A DNA stretch of 32,454 bases from Terriglobales bacterium. GTDB lineage: Bacteria; Acidobacteriota; Terriglobia; Terriglobales; Acidobacteriaceae. Where the stretch lies: assembly GCA_035651995.1 (NCBI GenBank), contig DASRER010000026.1, forward strand, positions 1-32,454, written 5' to 3'. The first letter of the stretch is position 1. Each line of letters starts with the position of its first letter. Shown here one piece after another: positions 9,145 through 23,153 of the stretch. The notes below the pieces were generated by a model. The model was not told where the DNA came from and ran no database searches. It saw only the letters and a list, made by a program, of their open reading frames with translations. The translations under genes were made by a program, and so were the position numbers.

Positions 9145-10824
9145 ATGACTGAAGATTTCGCCACCGCACTGGAAAGCTACACCGCCGAAACCGAAGCCGC
9201 ACCCACCGACGACCACGTCATTCAAGGCACCGTGGTCAAGATCACCCCGACGCACGTGGTGGTCGACGTGGGCGCCAAGTCCGAGGGCCTCGTTCCCATC
9301 GAGGAAGTCCGCGATCACGAGGGCAACGTACGCCTGAAGTCGGGCGACGAGATTGCCGTCATGATCGAGCGCGGCGAGACCGAAGAGGGTTACACCAAGC
9401 TCTCGCACCAGAAGGCCGCCCGCCTGCACGCCTGGGACGAAATCGAGGCGGCGTACAACTCCAAGCACGCCATCAAAGGACGCGTGATTGACCGCGTCAA
9501 GGGCGGGCTCAACGTCGACATTCTCGGCGCTCGCGCTTTCCTGCCCGGCTCGCAGGTGGACCTGCGCCCGGTGCGCAACCTGGACGGCTACAAGGGCCAG
9601 GAGATCGAAGTCCGCATCATCAAGCTCAACAAGAAGCGCGGCAACGTGGTCGTTTCGCGCAAGCAGCTGCTGGAAGAAGAGCTCTCCGAGAAGCGCTCCA
9701 AGACCCTCGAGCACCTGCAGGAAGGCGCGGTGCTCACCGGCACGGTGAAGAACCTCACCGACTACGGCGCTTTTGTAGATCTCGGAGGCATTGACGGTCT
9801 GCTCCACATCACCGACATGTCCTGGGGACGCCTCACGCACCCGCGCGACCTGGTGCAGGTGGGCGACGAGATCCAGGTGAAGGTGCTGAAGTACGACAAG
9901 GAAAAGCAGCGTGTCTCGCTCGGCTTCAAGCAGCTCACGCCCGATCCGTGGCTCGACGCCGCGCATCGCTACCCGGTGGGAGCGCACGTGAAGGGCCGCG
10001 TCATCAGCGTGACCGATTACGGCGCCTTCATCGAGCTCGAGCAGGGCATCGAGGGCCTGGTCCACGTCAGTGAAATGACCTGGTCCAAGCGCATGAAGCA
10101 CCCGTCGAAGATCGTCAACGTGGGCGACCAGGTGGAAACGGTTGTGCTCAACGTGAATCCCACCGAGCGCCGCATTTCGCTCGGCTTGCGCCAGCTGGAA
10201 GCGAATCCCTGGGAGTCACTGCACGAAAAGTACCCGGTCGGCTCGCCGGTCGAAGGCCGCGTGCGCAACCTCACCGACTTCGGCGCCTTCGTCGAGATCG
10301 AAGACGGGATCGATGGGCTTGTGCACGTGAGCAACCTGAGCTGGACCAAGCGCGTGAAGCATCCGTCGGAAGTTCTGAAGAAGGGCGACAAGGTGAAGGC
10401 GGTCGTGCTCGCCATCGAGCCCGAGCATCGGCGCCTGTCACTCGGCATCAAGCAGCTCCAGCCCGACGTGTGGGAGACGTTTTTCAGCACGCATCGCATC
10501 GGTGACGTGGTGCACGGCAAGGTGCTGCGCGTGGCCAGCTTCGGCGCGTTCGTCGAAGTGGCCGAGGGCATCGAGGGCCTGTGCCACAACTCGGAAGCCG
10601 TCGGCGAAGACGGACACCCCATCAAGCTCGAACCCGGCCAGGAGCACGACTTCAAGATCATCAAGATGAATCCTGATGAGAAGAAGGTCGGCCTCAGCCT
10701 GCGCGCCGTGGGCGAGGAAGCCAGCCGCGCCGACGTCGAGGCCTACAAGCACCCGGCTTCCAGCGCCACCACGACGCTGGAAGAGCTGATGACCTGGAAG
10801 CGGGCGGGAAACGACCAGAACTAG
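9145..10824 (+). CDS. rpsA: 30S ribosomal protein S1
   Basis: S1 binds mRNA and helps initiation on structured or Shine-Dalgarno-poor messages. The 559-residue product contains six S1/OB repeats: two divergent ones at about 20-95 (VIQGTVVKITPTHVVVDVG) and 100-170 (GRVIDRVKGGLNVDILG), followed by four canonical ones (YGAFVDLGGIDGLLHITDMSW, YGAFIELEQGIEGLVHVSEM, FGAFVEIEDGIDGLVHVSNL, FGAFVEVAEGIEGLCHNSE). This is the six-domain architecture of full-length S1. The ATG at 9145 (MTEDFATALESYTAETEA) is chosen because upstream in-frame sequence is not S1-like; a TTG at 8995 would add 50 low-complexity residues. Many genes in this window lack a Shine-Dalgarno, which fits a need for a full S1. Confidence 0.96.
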   Translation: MTEDFATALESYTAETEAAPTDDHVIQGTVVKITPTHVVVDVGAKSEGLVPIEEVRDHEGNVRLKSGDEIAVMIERGETEEGYTKLSHQKAARLHAWDEIEAAYNSKHAIKGRVIDRVKGGLNVDILGARAFLPGSQVDLRPVRNLDGYKGQEIEVRIIKLNKKRGNVVVSRKQLLEEELSEKRSKTLEHLQEGAVLTGTVKNLTDYGAFVDLGGIDGLLHITDMSWGRLTHPRDLVQVGDEIQVKVLKYDKEKQRVSLGFKQLTPDPWLDAAHRYPVGAHVKGRVISVTDYGAFIELEQGIEGLVHVSEMTWSKRMKHPSKIVNVGDQVETVVLNVNPTERRISLGLRQLEANPWESLHEKYPVGSPVEGRVRNLTDFGAFVEIEDGIDGLVHVSNLSWTKRVKHPSEVLKKGDKVKAVVLAIEPEHRRLSLGIKQLQPDVWETFFSTHRIGDVVHGKVLRVASFGAFVEVAEGIEGLCHNSEAVGEDGHPIKLEPGQEHDFKIIKMNPDEKKVGLSLRAVGEEASRADVEAYKHPASSATTTLEELMTWKRAGNDQN

Positions 10825-11021
10825 CTGCCAGTTGCCGGGCCCCTGCTGGAGCAAACTGCAGGTTCTTTCGGGTGCTGTAAGTATCTGATTCTAATAGGCG
10901 ACAGCTGGGAGGAATACAACGAGAGTGTTCGCTGGCGGGTGGCGACGTTCGGAAATGGACAACAGCCCGCGCCTCGCAGGAGGTTGCCAATGCGCGGCCG
11001 GCTGCCGCTCGTCACCCGGGA

Positions 11022-11384
11022 TCACGCCTTCTTCGGCTCCGCGTCGATATGCAGGTTCAGGTGCACTTTGGTGCGCGAATCAAATGAGCTGACCGTCTTG
11101 GTGGGGCTCTTCTTCCCGTCGTACTCGGCGAACAACTCGTAATCCACGTTGGGCGAGAGCGCGTTGAACTGGAACTCCCCGCTCGCGTTGGCAATGTAGG
11201 TGCGCACCGCGAGCGTCTTGGTGTTCTTCAGATACACGATGGCGTTCGGCAACGGGGCGTCCTCTTTGCCCAGGACGGTGCCGGTCACCGAGCGCAGCTG
11301 GCTCGCGTTTTTGTCCTGCTTTTGCGCCGCCGCGACAGCCAGCAGTGCGACGCTTAGGCCCGCGATCATCAGGAGCCGTTTCAA
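11022..11384 (-). CDS. Small secreted protein with carboxypeptidase-regulatory-like beta-sandwich
   Basis: From the TTG at 11382-11384 the 120-residue product begins with a signal peptide (MKRLLMIAGLSVALLAVAAAQ). Residues about 33-115 resemble the CarboxypepD_reg-like fold: SVTGTVLGKEDAPLPNAIVYLKN, then TYIANASGEFQFNALSPNVDYELFAEYDG. A Shine-Dalgarno GGGAGG sits 5-6 nt before this TTG, which favours it over an upstream TTG at 11414. Acidobacteriota encode many such exported beta-sandwich proteins; their ligands are unknown. It is the last gene of a minus-strand trio with the next entry and the zinc ribbon, and shares its fold class with its neighbour, suggesting an old duplication. Confidence 0.75.
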   Translation of the reverse strand: MKRLLMIAGLSVALLAVAAAQKQDKNASQLRSVTGTVLGKEDAPLPNAIVYLKNTKTLAVRTYIANASGEFQFNALSPNVDYELFAEYDGKKSPTKTVSSFDSRTKVHLNLHIDAEPKKA

Positions 11385-11480
11385 ACCTGCCTCCCTGACC
11401 CATTGTAGCCGCAAACAACCGCCCGCACGCCCCTGGTTCCTGCCAGTAGCCCAGCTGCCGGTAGCGCTTTGTTTGAGCTT

Positions 11481-11927
11481 CTACTCTCTTAGATGCAGGC
11501 TGATGTCCACGCGTTCCTCGGCATTGATGTGGACTTTGGCCTCCCGGCCCGGAAGGGCAGTATCGGCGGTAACGTCCACGCCTTTCGCTTTTTCTTTCTT
11601 TTCCTTCTTGTCCTTCTTGCCGTCGTTCAGGCGGGCGTCGATCCAGACGACGTAATCGGCGGGCCCCGGCGGGACGCGCTGGGCGAACTCTCCGCGATGG
11701 TCACTCATTAATTCGTATTGCGCCTTCTTCTTGTCGGCGCGGCGTATCTTGACGGCAGCGCCGTACAGGGGCCGGTCATCGGGACCGTACACCGTGCCGA
11801 AGATCAACGCGTAAGGTGCGGGCTTCTTGTCGCCGGCGGCTGCGGGCGCAGCCGTGTTGGCAGCCAGCAACAGTGCGACCAGCGAGGTCGTAACCAAACG
11901 ACGCCGGAAGAAGTCAGGAGTAATCAC
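11481..11927 (-). CDS. Second small exported carboxypeptidase-regulatory-like protein
   Basis: A 148-residue product from a GTG at 11925-11927. The N-terminus is a signal peptide (RRRLVTTSLVALLLAANTAAPAAAG). Residues about 38-100 carry a CarboxypepD_reg-like core (ALIFGTVYGPDDRPLYGAAVKIRRA, then SDHRGEFAQRVPPGPADYVVWIDA). A lysine-rich linker (KKDKKEKKEKAKG) interrupts the domain before a final strand region ending VDISLHLRE. The gene overlaps the end of the upstream zinc-ribbon gene by 14 nt, so the two are probably translationally coupled. Function unknown; extracytoplasmic location is inferred from the signal peptide. Confidence 0.75.
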   Translation of the reverse strand: MITPDFFRRRLVTTSLVALLLAANTAAPAAAGDKKPAPYALIFGTVYGPDDRPLYGAAVKIRRADKKKAQYELMSDHRGEFAQRVPPGPADYVVWIDARLNDGKKDKKEKKEKAKGVDVTADTALPGREAKVHINAEERVDISLHLRE

Positions 11928-12105
11928 CGTCCTCCGACTCCTCTTCCTCCTCGCCCTCTTCCTCCGCCACCTTGTTCAGTTCAAGCGGATTGGTGGTGAC
12001 GACCTCGAAATCGGACCCACACTCCGGGCAGGAGACGATCTCGCCTTCATCGACCTCGTCTTCCTCGATGTCGAGATCCGTTTCGCATTCCGGACAGAGA
12101 ACCAT
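11914..12105 (-). CDS. LysW-like acidic zinc-ribbon protein
   Basis: A 63-residue protein starting at the ATG at 12103-12105, with a strong Shine-Dalgarno (GAGGAGG) 3-4 nt upstream. Cys4, Cys7, Cys26 and Cys29 form a zinc ribbon (CPEC...CPECG), followed by FEVVTTNPLELNK, close to LysW-type amino-group carrier proteins. True LysW ends in EDWGE, whose terminal glutamate is loaded during lysine or arginine synthesis. Here the tail is EDGDYS, so carrier function is unlikely. No lysX, argX or lysine genes are nearby. It is the first gene of the unit with the two secreted proteins, preceded by a possible promoter at 12195-12223. A longer frame upstream is spurious. Confidence 0.8.
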   Translation of the reverse strand: MVLCPECETDLDIEEDEVDEGEIVSCPECGSDFEVVTTNPLELNKVAEEEGEEEEESEDGDYS

Positions 12106-12194
12106 AAACCTCCTCGTGCATCGCGACTGCGCGTCTCCTTGCTTGGCGGCTTGCAGCGCGGCCCCAGGGGCTGCGGCGCGCATCGCTCCTGTTA

Positions 12195-12223
12195 TATTTA
12201 GAAGCTCGCCAATCACGCGTCAA
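12195..12223 (-). promoter_or_regulatory. Possible promoter for the zinc-ribbon operon
   Basis: On the minus strand TTGACG (12218-12223) is followed after 17 bp by TAAATA (12195-12200), with TATAAC overlapping just beyond. The -35 is strong and the -10 is weak. It points at the zinc-ribbon gene about 90 nt downstream. The divergent M28 peptidase gene has no clear promoter of its own in the same spacer. Confidence 0.4.
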
Positions 12224-12299
12224 GTCTCCCGAGGGCCTGACCTCGCCCGCTGCACGCGCGCGAACGGGCGGCGCGACGCAAGAACAAAGGCTCGTTAAG

Positions 12300-13865
12300 A
12301 TGCGTCTGAACTCACACCGTCGGCTCAAATTCGTCTCACTGATGTTCGTCGCGGTTACGCTGGTTGCCCAAACCGCTTCAACACCCCAAGCCACAGGGAA
12401 GCCCGAAGCAAAGGCCAATGCTCCCAGCCGCGGCGCCGCGGCGCGCTCGGCATCGGCTGAACCCGTGCCCCGCATGCCGGTCGATCCGCAGATTGCCGCC
12501 GCCATCAGGGAGATTTCCGCCGCGCGCATTCGCGCCATCATCGAGAAGTTGGTCAGCTTCAACAGCCGTAACAGCCTCGGCTCCGGTGATCCCACGCTCA
12601 AGGAAAAGGGACAGGGCGTGGTCGCCGCGCGCGAGTGGATCAAGAGCGAATTCGAGCGCTACTCCGCCGAGTGCGGCGGCTGCCTCGAAGTGCACGTTGA
12701 CAGCTTCATCCAGCCGCCCGGCGAACGCATCCCCAAGCCGACGGAGATGACCAACGTCTACGCCGTGCTCCGCGGTAGTGATCCCGATGCTGCGAAGCGA
12801 ATGGTCCTCGTCACCGGCCATTACGACACCATCGTGCTCACACCGCTCAAGCCGGGCGAGGAGCCGCCGCTTTCCGAGCCGGGAAAGCCGGCGCCCGTCA
12901 ATCCGGGCTCGGTGGATCTCATCGCGCAGGCGCCGGGCGCTAACGACGACGGCAGCGGAACGGCCGTGAGCCTGGAGTGCGCGCGCGTCCTGAGTAAGCA
13001 CAGGTTTCCGGGGACGATCATTTTTCTTACCGTTCCCGGCGAAGAGCAGGGGCTGAACGGCAGCCTGCATTTTGCCCGCATGGCGAAGCAGGAAGGCTGG
13101 AACCTGATCGCCGCCCTGAACAACGACATCGTTGGCGGCAACCGCACTCCGGGCGACACCGGCCGAAACCCGCGCCGGGTGCGGGTTTTCTCCGAGGGCC
13201 TGCCGCTGGCGGCAGACACCGCCGAAATCCGGCGCATACGGCGCTACGGCTGGGAGAATGATTCCCCATCCCGCCAGGTTGCGCGGTACATCAGCGACGT
13301 GGGCCGCGCTTACCTGCCCAAGTTCCGGTTCATGCCGGAGATGATCTTCCGCGCTGACCGCTTCGGCCGCGGCGGCGATCACACTTCCTTCAACCGGGAG
13401 GGCTTCGCCGCCGTGCGCCTGACCGAGGATCGCGAGGACCTGAACCACCAGCACCAGTACGTGAGGACCGAAAACGGCATTGAATATGGTGATTTGCCCA
13501 AGTTCGTCGATTTCGACTACACCGCCAACGTGGCGCGGGTGAACGCCGCCACGCTGGCATCGCTCGCTTCGGGGCCGCCGCCCCCGGCCAATGTCCGCAT
13601 CAACATGCGCGCGCCGGGCAACAGCACCACCCTTACGTGGGACGCGGTGCCCGAAGGCGTCAGCGTGGAGGTTCTCTGGCGGCTGACCACCGCACCCGAC
13701 TGGCAACACGCCCGCAACGTCGGCCGTGAGACCAGGGCGGTGGTGGATGAATCCAAGGATAACGTCATGTTCGCGGTGCGCGCCGTAGACAAGAACGGGC
13801 ACCGCAGCCTGGCGGTCATCCCGCGTCCCAGCGGACGCGAGCGTCGCGTCACCTATGAAGAGTGA
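12300..13865 (+). CDS. Secreted M28-family zinc aminopeptidase/peptidase
   Basis: A 521-residue exported peptidase. Residues 1-24 are a signal peptide, followed by a Pro/Ala-rich linker to about 60. The M28 catalytic domain runs from about 75 to 420 and shows the metal and catalytic residues: H174 and D176 in VTGHYDT, D216 in GANDDGSG, the E248/E249 pair in PGEEQGLNGS, D276 in LNNDIVGG, and a distal histidine (H361 in GGDHTSF or H385 in NHQHQY). Residues from about 430 to the end look like a beta-sandwich of fibronectin-III type (PANVRINMRAP...TTLTWDAVPEGVSVEVLWRL). It probably degrades peptides outside the cytoplasm. It is divergent from the zinc-ribbon operon. The Shine-Dalgarno is weak; the ATG fits the signal peptide. 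Confidence 0.92.
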   Translation: MRLNSHRRLKFVSLMFVAVTLVAQTASTPQATGKPEAKANAPSRGAAARSASAEPVPRMPVDPQIAAAIREISAARIRAIIEKLVSFNSRNSLGSGDPTLKEKGQGVVAAREWIKSEFERYSAECGGCLEVHVDSFIQPPGERIPKPTEMTNVYAVLRGSDPDAAKRMVLVTGHYDTIVLTPLKPGEEPPLSEPGKPAPVNPGSVDLIAQAPGANDDGSGTAVSLECARVLSKHRFPGTIIFLTVPGEEQGLNGSLHFARMAKQEGWNLIAALNNDIVGGNRTPGDTGRNPRRVRVFSEGLPLAADTAEIRRIRRYGWENDSPSRQVARYISDVGRAYLPKFRFMPEMIFRADRFGRGGDHTSFNREGFAAVRLTEDREDLNHQHQYVRTENGIEYGDLPKFVDFDYTANVARVNAATLASLASGPPPPANVRINMRAPGNSTTLTWDAVPEGVSVEVLWRLTTAPDWQHARNVGRETRAVVDESKDNVMFAVRAVDKNGHRSLAVIPRPSGRERRVTYEE

Positions 13866-13933
13866 CGCCGCCGTAAGATAGGACAGGCGTTTCTGGCCGG
13901 CGCTGGATAGCGTAACTTCAACAGGAGTACCGT

Positions 13934-14827
13934 TTGGCTCGTTCGCCAATGCGCCGCTCTTACGGAGGCATGTCGCTCAGCTTTCCGCCGTTCACCCCGG
14001 CGGTAAAGTGGCTGCTGCTGGCCAACACCGGCGTCTTCCTGCTCACGCTGCTGCTGCACGCCACCGCGCGCGATGCAGCCGGGCTGATTACGAGCGCCCT
14101 TTGGCTACTTCCGGACGCGGTCGTCCGGCATGGCTACCTTTGGCAGGTCGCGACTTACTCCTTCCTTCACCTCGGGCTCTTCCACATCCTCTTCAACATG
14201 CTTTCGTTGTGGATGTTCGGCGCCACGCTGGAGGGCGATTGGGGATCGGGCCGTTTCCTCCAGTTCTATTTCTTCTGTGTGGCCGGTGCGGCGCTCACCA
14301 CGATTGGGATTTCCTACACGCATGTGCTCGGCGTTTCGCCGCTTCAGCCCACCGTCGGCGCCTCGGGCGGCGTGTACGGCATCCTGATGGCCTTCGGCCT
14401 GCTCTACGGCGAGCAGGAGTTGTTCCTGTTCCCGTTCCCGTTCCGGATCAAGGCCAAGTACATGGTCGCGATCCTTATCTTCGTCGCCGTTGCCGGCGCG
14501 TTTGGTGAGGCCGGCGGGATCGCCAGCTTCGCGCATCTCGGCGGCCTGTTCTTCGGCTACGCCTGGGTGCGCTGGATGCCGCGCCGCGGAATGGGCTACG
14601 TCTTCTCCGAGAGCTACTACGGCCTCCGCAACCGCTACTTCAAGTGGAAGCGCCGCCGCGCCGCCCGCAAGTTCGAGGTCTACATGCGCAAGGTCAGCGC
14701 CGACCAGGAAAAAGCCGGCACACCGCGCAGTCACTTCTTCGACGAGTACGGCAACTACCGCGGCCCCGGCAGCGACAAACCCTCCGGCGGCGACAAGGAC
14801 GACAGCGAATCGCGCTGGGTGCACTGA
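13934..14827 (+). CDS. Rhomboid-family intramembrane serine protease
   Basis: A 297-residue membrane protein with six hydrophobic segments in the first 215 residues. The catalytic pair is visible: Ser144 in GASGGVYG and His201 in FAHLGG, plus the usual HILFNMLSLWMFG segment (residues 84-96) of helix 2. The C-terminal 80 residues are cytosolic and strongly basic (KWKRRRAARKFEVYMRK), then acidic and glycine-rich. Rhomboids cleave single-pass membrane proteins within the bilayer; the substrate here is unknown. The start is a TTG at 13934 with AGGAG about 7 nt upstream; an ATG at 13949 would lose five residues. The 68-nt gap after the M28 gene permits co-transcription but does not prove it. Confidence 0.93.
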   Translation: MARSPMRRSYGGMSLSFPPFTPAVKWLLLANTGVFLLTLLLHATARDAAGLITSALWLLPDAVVRHGYLWQVATYSFLHLGLFHILFNMLSLWMFGATLEGDWGSGRFLQFYFFCVAGAALTTIGISYTHVLGVSPLQPTVGASGGVYGILMAFGLLYGEQELFLFPFPFRIKAKYMVAILIFVAVAGAFGEAGGIASFAHLGGLFFGYAWVRWMPRRGMGYVFSESYYGLRNRYFKWKRRRAARKFEVYMRKVSADQEKAGTPRSHFFDEYGNYRGPGSDKPSGGDKDDSESRWVH

Positions 14828-14961
14828 CCGCTCGCACCGGCCGTTGACCCGGTTCCAACCCCGTGTTCCCCGATTTCTGGCCGCCTTTCTGCCAGGGAAC
14901 ACGGCCCCCTGCTATCATGGCCCGATTCCTGATTTGACAGGCCCCTCAGGAGGAACAAGAT

Positions 14962-15531
14962 ATGCGCAAGACAGCTCTCACCCTTCTCTGCGCAGTGTGC
15001 GTACTTTCGGTGTCGCTGTGGGCGCAAGCCCCGGCTGGCCCGCCGAAACCCGCGCCTGAGCTCAAGCGCTTGAACTACTACCTCGGTGACTGGACAGCGG
15101 AAGGCACGATGCAGCCCGGGCCTATGGGTCCTGGCGGGAAGTGGACCGGAAAAGACCACAACACGTGGAGCTTCAACGGCTTCTTCCTCACCATGAACTC
15201 AACCGGCAGCATGGCTGGAGCGCCGATGAAGAGCGTTGCCTATTTCGGCTATGACCCGGAGAAGAAGGTGTACACCTACCATGGTTTCGACAGCATGGGG
15301 ATGGCATCGGAATCCACTGGCACCGTCAAAGGCAGCGATTGGACCTGGACCAATCGCGAAACCCACGGCGGCAAGACCTACGACGGCCGCTTCCTCATCC
15401 ACGAGGAGTCGCCGACGGCTTACACCATGAAGTTCGACGTGTCCGAAGACGGCGGCAAAACCTGGAAGACGATGATGGACGGCAAGGCCACAAAGGCCGC
15501 CGCCGCGAAGCCGGCTGGGGACAAGAAGTAG
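14962..15531 (+). CDS. Secreted DUF1579-family protein
   Basis: A 189-residue protein starting at an ATG with a clear Shine-Dalgarno (AGGAGG, 8 nt upstream). Residues 1-22 are a signal peptide ending AQA. The rest fits DUF1579: LKRLNYYLGDWTAEGTM, then VAYFGYDPEKKVYTYHGFDSMG and a TYDGRFLIHEESPTAYTMKFDVSEDGGKTW end, an all-beta fold. The C-terminus is an alanine/lysine tail. Family function is unknown to me. It is convergent with pyk; the 97-nt interval between the two genes is largely a repeat. Confidence 0.87.
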   Translation: MRKTALTLLCAVCVLSVSLWAQAPAGPPKPAPELKRLNYYLGDWTAEGTMQPGPMGPGGKWTGKDHNTWSFNGFFLTMNSTGSMAGAPMKSVAYFGYDPEKKVYTYHGFDSMGMASESTGTVKGSDWTWTNRETHGGKTYDGRFLIHEESPTAYTMKFDVSEDGGKTWKTMMDGKATKAAAAKPAGDKK

Positions 15532-15544
15532 TTCGCACTACGGG

Positions 15545-15628
15545 TTTCACCCGGGCCACCAAGGTCGCGCGAAGAGTGCTGTTCCCAGCCCTTTCGTGCG
15601 ACCTTCGTGTCCTTTGCGTGAACCGGGT
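15545..15628. repeat. Inverted repeat of the GGTCGCRCGAAG family between convergent genes
   Basis: Left arm 15556-15576 (CCACCAAGGTCGCGCGAAG) pairs imperfectly with right arm 15591-15612 (CTTTCGTGCGACCTTCGTGT). Flanking sequence (CGGGTTTCACCCGGG and GTGAACCGGGTTT) extends the symmetry. The right edge touches the pyk stop codon at 15629-15631. It may serve as a two-way transcription end, though it has no T-tract. Confidence 0.6.
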
Positions 15629-17200
<1,572 letters not shown>

Positions 17201-17230
17201 TCGAACATTGGATGCCGCGAAGCGCCCCGG

Positions 17231-18109
17231 TCAGTGTAGCTGATGCCCGCCTTCTCCCGTCATGCTGCCGGCGTTTGTCGCCCGCGGAAACAACAGCGCG
17301 TTCACCTCGGCGCCGAACAGGATGATGAGTGACACGATGTACATCCACACCAGCAGCGCGATGGCCACCCCCAGCGATCCGTAGATCAGGCTGTACTGCG
17401 CCACGTGGTTCAGGTACCAGCCGAACAGGATGGTGGCGCCCAACCACATGCCGGTCGCGAGTGTCGCCCCGGGCAGCACGCTGTGCCACGGCTGCGTGCG
17501 CGGCACCGCGAAGTGGTAGATCACAGCGATCACCGCGATGCTGGTGAGCGTGGCGATCACCGAGCGTACACCCGTCCACGCCAGCAGGATGTACGGCCCC
17601 AATACGCGCGTACTGTGCAGAACCACCCACGCCTCGATCTGGCCGCCGAACGCCACCAGCAGCGTGGCGAACGTCATCGGCGCCAGCGCCCCCACCACCA
17701 GCGCCAGCGCGATCAGCCGCGACTTGATGAGCCCCCAACTGGCGGGCAGTTGGTAGGCGTAGCGGAATCCTTCCATCCACGACATCACCACACCGCTCGC
17801 CGTCCACAACGTGATGATCGAGGTTGTGACCAGCAGGCGCATGGGCCGCTGCTGCGGCCCGGTGAAGTAGCGCAATGCGGCGGCGCTGGTCCCTCCCGGC
17901 AGCACGCGCCCCAGCGCAAACGACGCCTGCTTCAGGAAGGCTTCGGTCAGATGCGTGTACGCAAGAATGGAGGCCAGCACGAGCAGCGCGGGAAACAGCG
18001 TAAGGATGGCGGAATAGGCCGCCGCCTTGGCAACGCCGAAAACGTCGTCTTCCAGCGAGCGCGCCAGGGCACGCCGAAACAGCGCCAGCGCGCGCAGAGT
18101 TGCCGCCAT
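17231..18109 (-). CDS. YihY/BrkB-family inner-membrane protein
   Basis: A 292-residue polytopic protein with about six membrane segments. It has the family's N-terminal DVFGVAKAAAYSAILTLFPALLVLASI, a central LLVTTSIITLWTASGVVMSWMEGFRYAY, and a C-terminal YGSLGVAIALLVWMYIVSLIILFGAEVNALL block, the strongest YihY signature. The family was once labelled ribonuclease BN by mistake, and its transport or lipid role is still unsettled. The ATG at 18107-18109 has no clear Shine-Dalgarno. It is followed closely by pyk, so the two may share a transcript; I see no functional link between them. Confidence 0.92.
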   Translation of the reverse strand: MAATLRALALFRRALARSLEDDVFGVAKAAAYSAILTLFPALLVLASILAYTHLTEAFLKQASFALGRVLPGGTSAAALRYFTGPQQRPMRLLVTTSIITLWTASGVVMSWMEGFRYAYQLPASWGLIKSRLIALALVVGALAPMTFATLLVAFGGQIEAWVVLHSTRVLGPYILLAWTGVRSVIATLTSIAVIAVIYHFAVPRTQPWHSVLPGATLATGMWLGATILFGWYLNHVAQYSLIYGSLGVAIALLVWMYIVSLIILFGAEVNALLFPRATNAGSMTGEGGHQLH

Positions 18110-18241
18110 CGTGCACGCTAGCTTAAAGGCGCGGCGAGGAGTGCGGCAATGGCTGGCAGTGTTCCCCGTCGCCGCAAGATCACTCGGTCAGCGCTTCGCC
18201 CTTGGCTGCCTGATAAGCGCAGAGCTGTTCCGGCGCTTCGC

Positions 18242-18664
18242 TCAGCGCCCCAGCAGCAGCCACAGGCCGCCCAGACACAATCCCACGCCGGCCAGCGTGC
18301 GTCCTGACGCTCGCTCCCCGAAGAAAAGGGCCGCGATCACGATCAGCACGAGCGAGACAACGCTGTTGGAGATCAGCGACGCAACGTTGATTCGCCAGCC
18401 ATTGCGATAGGCGAGCAGGAATCCGACCTCCACCGCCAGCACCGATGCGCCCAGCGCCAGGCTCGTCCAGTTCAGCTGCCCGAGCCCCTGCGACGAAGCC
18501 GAGCGCCTGTCGGTGGCCAGCAACAGCAGCAGGCAGGCCAGCGCTGCAGTGCCGAAGCTCACGGCCAGCGACAGGAACGGGTTCGCTCCGCGCGGAGTGG
18601 ACTTCTGCGCCACGTGGTACACAACACTGCCGGCGATGGTGAGCAGCAGCGTGAGGTAGAACAT
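18242..18664 (-). CDS. Half-size EamA/DMT-like four-helix membrane protein
   Basis: From the ATG at 18662-18664 the product is 140 residues with four or five hydrophobic segments: MFYLTLLLTIAGSVVYHVAQKS, an alanine/leucine-rich second, WTSLALGASVLAVEVGFLLAYRNGW, then SLISNSVVSLVLIVIAALFFGERAS and a short last one (LAGVGLCLGGLWLLLG). The FFGERASGRTLAGVGLCLGG end is the usual end of one EamA repeat, so this is about half of a ten-helix DMT transporter and may dimerise like SMR proteins. Substrate unknown. A longer frame to 18745 starts near the rpoC terminator and is less likely. It lies just downstream of that terminator, on the same strand as rpoC. Confidence 0.75.
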   Translation of the reverse strand: MFYLTLLLTIAGSVVYHVAQKSTPRGANPFLSLAVSFGTAALACLLLLLATDRRSASSQGLGQLNWTSLALGASVLAVEVGFLLAYRNGWRINVASLISNSVVSLVLIVIAALFFGERASGRTLAGVGLCLGGLWLLLGR

Positions 18665-18743
18665 GACGTGAAGATACACATCTGTCCCGGCCAGATGCAT
18701 GAAAATCAGCCGGGCATGGACGTTAAACGGAGTCCGCGCGCGC

Positions 18744-18775
18744 AAAAGAAAAGCCCGGCCATTTCCGCCGGGCCT
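18744..18775 (-). terminator. Intrinsic terminator after rpoC
   Basis: On the minus strand a GC-rich stem (GCCCGGC, 6-7 nt loop, GCCGGGC) is followed by TTTTCTTTT. It begins about 24 nt after the rpoC stop and has the standard features of a factor-independent terminator. It closes the tuf-to-rpoC operon; the usual rpsL-rpsG-fusA continuation is absent here. Confidence 0.88.
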
Positions 18776-18796
18776 GTTGAATTGAGTTGATGAGGA

Positions 18797-22984
<4,188 letters not shown>

Positions 22985-23153
22985 GTGAACCTCCGTGCGG
23001 CGTCTCGTCGCCGCTTACGGGCCGTTTGCTGCGCCTAAAACCGCTGGACGGCAATCTCGCCAGCGAATTCTGTGTCGCCTTTCGGCGCGCGGCTCGGCCG
23101 GGCCAGGGCCTCGCCGCTTTCGTTAATCCAGTTTCCATTCAGCTCTTCAGCCC

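Noticed and set aside
10990-11142. A short plus-strand frame with AGGAGG 6 nt before its ATG
   Set aside because: It overlaps antisense the end of a supported secreted-protein gene and its translation looks random; the Shine-Dalgarno match alone is not enough.
12106-12216. N-terminal extension of the zinc-ribbon protein by 37 codons
   Set aside because: The strong Shine-Dalgarno GAGGAGG lies directly before the ATG at 12105, and the extension is not conserved-looking.
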